A stretch of DNA of 6,075 bases, taken from assembly GCA_023452965.1 (NCBI GenBank), contig JAEXUU010000703.1, positions 1 to 6,075 of the forward strand, in the 5' to 3' direction. How positions within the stretch are numbered: position 1 is the first letter of the stretch; the number at the start of each line of letters is the position of its first letter. Below, in pieces: positions 5,793 to 6,075 of this stretch. The stretch comes from Pseudomonadota bacterium (GTDB taxonomy: Bacteria > Pseudomonadota > Alphaproteobacteria > Rhizobiales > Beijerinckiaceae). The translations under genes and the position numbers were made by a program. The notes under the pieces were generated by a model. That model did not search any database. It was not told the DNA's origin and was given only the letters and a program-made list of their open reading frames with translations.

Positions 5793-5798
5793 CCTCTC
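5793..5798 (-). promoter_or_regulatory. Ribosome binding site fixing the phosphatase start
   Basis: GAGAGG read on the minus strand lies 6 nt before ATG 5786, which opens directly into the signal peptide. This decides against the upstream in-frame GTG at 5819. Confidence 0.7.
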
Positions 5799-5836
5799 GA
5801 CACCGCCGAGTTCATGCACAGCCCGTCAGAACCGAT

Positions 5837-5872
5837 ACGTCGCAGCCACGGCAGTACTGCGTCACGTCGCAG
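5837..5872 (-). promoter_or_regulatory. Repeat/palindrome cluster upstream of the acid phosphatase
   Basis: The 9-mer ACGTCGCAG is present twice in the same orientation (5837-5845 and 5864-5872, 27 bp apart), and between the copies lies the perfect 10-bp palindrome GCAGTACTGC (5851-5860). This arrangement, 50-85 bp before the phosphatase start, could be an operator. No convincing -35/-10 pair or Pho box was seen. The surrounding region 5820-6052 holds no supported gene. Confidence 0.3.
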
Positions 5873-6052
5873 GAAAAGCCACCGCCGTGCCGGCATCCGG
5901 ACGATCGCACTCCGACCGGCAGCGAACTCTGTCGCGCTCATTTCGTGCATGGGCAGATCACCGGTCTTGCCATTTCACGCCAATCGCAAGCGGCTATTCT
6001 GATCCCCACCGGTGACGAATCCCTCGCAAGCAGCGCCAGTGGAGCGCCCCCA

Positions 6053-6075
6053 ATGATCGCGGCAAGGTCCAATGG
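6053..6075 (+). CDS. Possible start of a rightward gene, cut by window edge
   Basis: ATG at 6053 is preceded by GGAG at 6041-6044 with an 8-nt spacer and opens seven full codons (MIAARSN) to the edge. A weak -10-like TATTCT lies at 5995-6000 without a proper -35. It would be divergent from the acid phosphatase. Too short to assign any product; it may be chance. Confidence 0.22.

Noticed and set aside
5662..6015. Plus-strand frames running from the phosphatase 5' end into the upstream region
   Set aside because: They start inside the phosphatase gene, contain no family motif and have no ribosome binding site.
5958..6015. 8-bp inverted repeat TCACCGGT / ACCGGTGA 42 bp apart
   Set aside because: The core ACCGGT is itself a palindrome and the arms are short and do not extend, so this is plausible by chance.
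1..6075. CRISPR array, tRNA/rRNA gene, transposase, phage integration site or replication origin
   Set aside because: No spaced identical repeats, cloverleaf, DDE or integrase motif, or origin-like cluster was seen on either strand. The GH25 enzymes resemble phage endolysins by fold only, with no phage genes beside them.

Overview
The window looks like chromosomal DNA from a GC-rich alphaproteobacterium, probably of the Rhizobiales/Hyphomicrobiales type. The reasons are strong G/C bias at third codon positions, Gram-negative export signals, and a near-consensus CtrA-type box in front of one gene. This placement is inference; no rRNA, tRNA or marker gene is present to fix it.

Left part (1-1612, + strand): two tandem paralogous GH25 (Chalaropsis-type) lysozyme genes. 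The first is cut off by the left edge. The second is complete, with a signal peptide, all recognisable GH25 motifs and a Pro/Ala-rich tail. They share about 72% identity over a 104-residue C-terminal stretch, but their tails are unrelated. A 16-bp tandem duplication straddles the stop codon of the first copy. A CtrA-like site sits at the -35 position of a plausible promoter for the second.

Middle part (1613-3663, + strand): a ZntB/CorA-family divalent metal transporter carrying GVN in place of the classical GMN, then a lone RmlD/RfbD-type NAD(P)-dependent sugar-nucleotide reductase. A Pho-box-like direct repeat lies before the transporter and an imperfect hairpin lies between the two genes. 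The reductase has no other dTDP-rhamnose genes beside it here.

Between the convergent halves (3664-3831) lies a perfect 14-bp inverted repeat with a 7-nt loop, about 100 bp from the reductase stop and 31 bp from the opposing stop. It is probably a shared transcript end or a protein-binding palindrome.

Right part (3832-5786, - strand): an exported class A non-specific acid phosphatase (PAP2 fold, full KX6RP / PSGH / SRX5HX3D signature), followed after 86 bp by an exported DUF1254/DUF1214 protein. They are likely co-transcribed. The gap between them holds a hairpin and a perfect 13-bp tandem repeat just before the second gene's ribosome binding site. The DUF1254 gene is visibly less GC-rich than its neighbours. 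The last ~290 bp are the upstream region of the phosphatase, with a repeat/palindrome cluster and possibly the first codons of a rightward gene at the edge.

No mobile element, CRISPR array or RNA gene was found, and no clearly new multi-gene system. The most notable items are the phosphatase-DUF1254 exported pair with its repeat-bearing leader, the CtrA-like control of a GH25 lysozyme, and the 14-bp palindrome.
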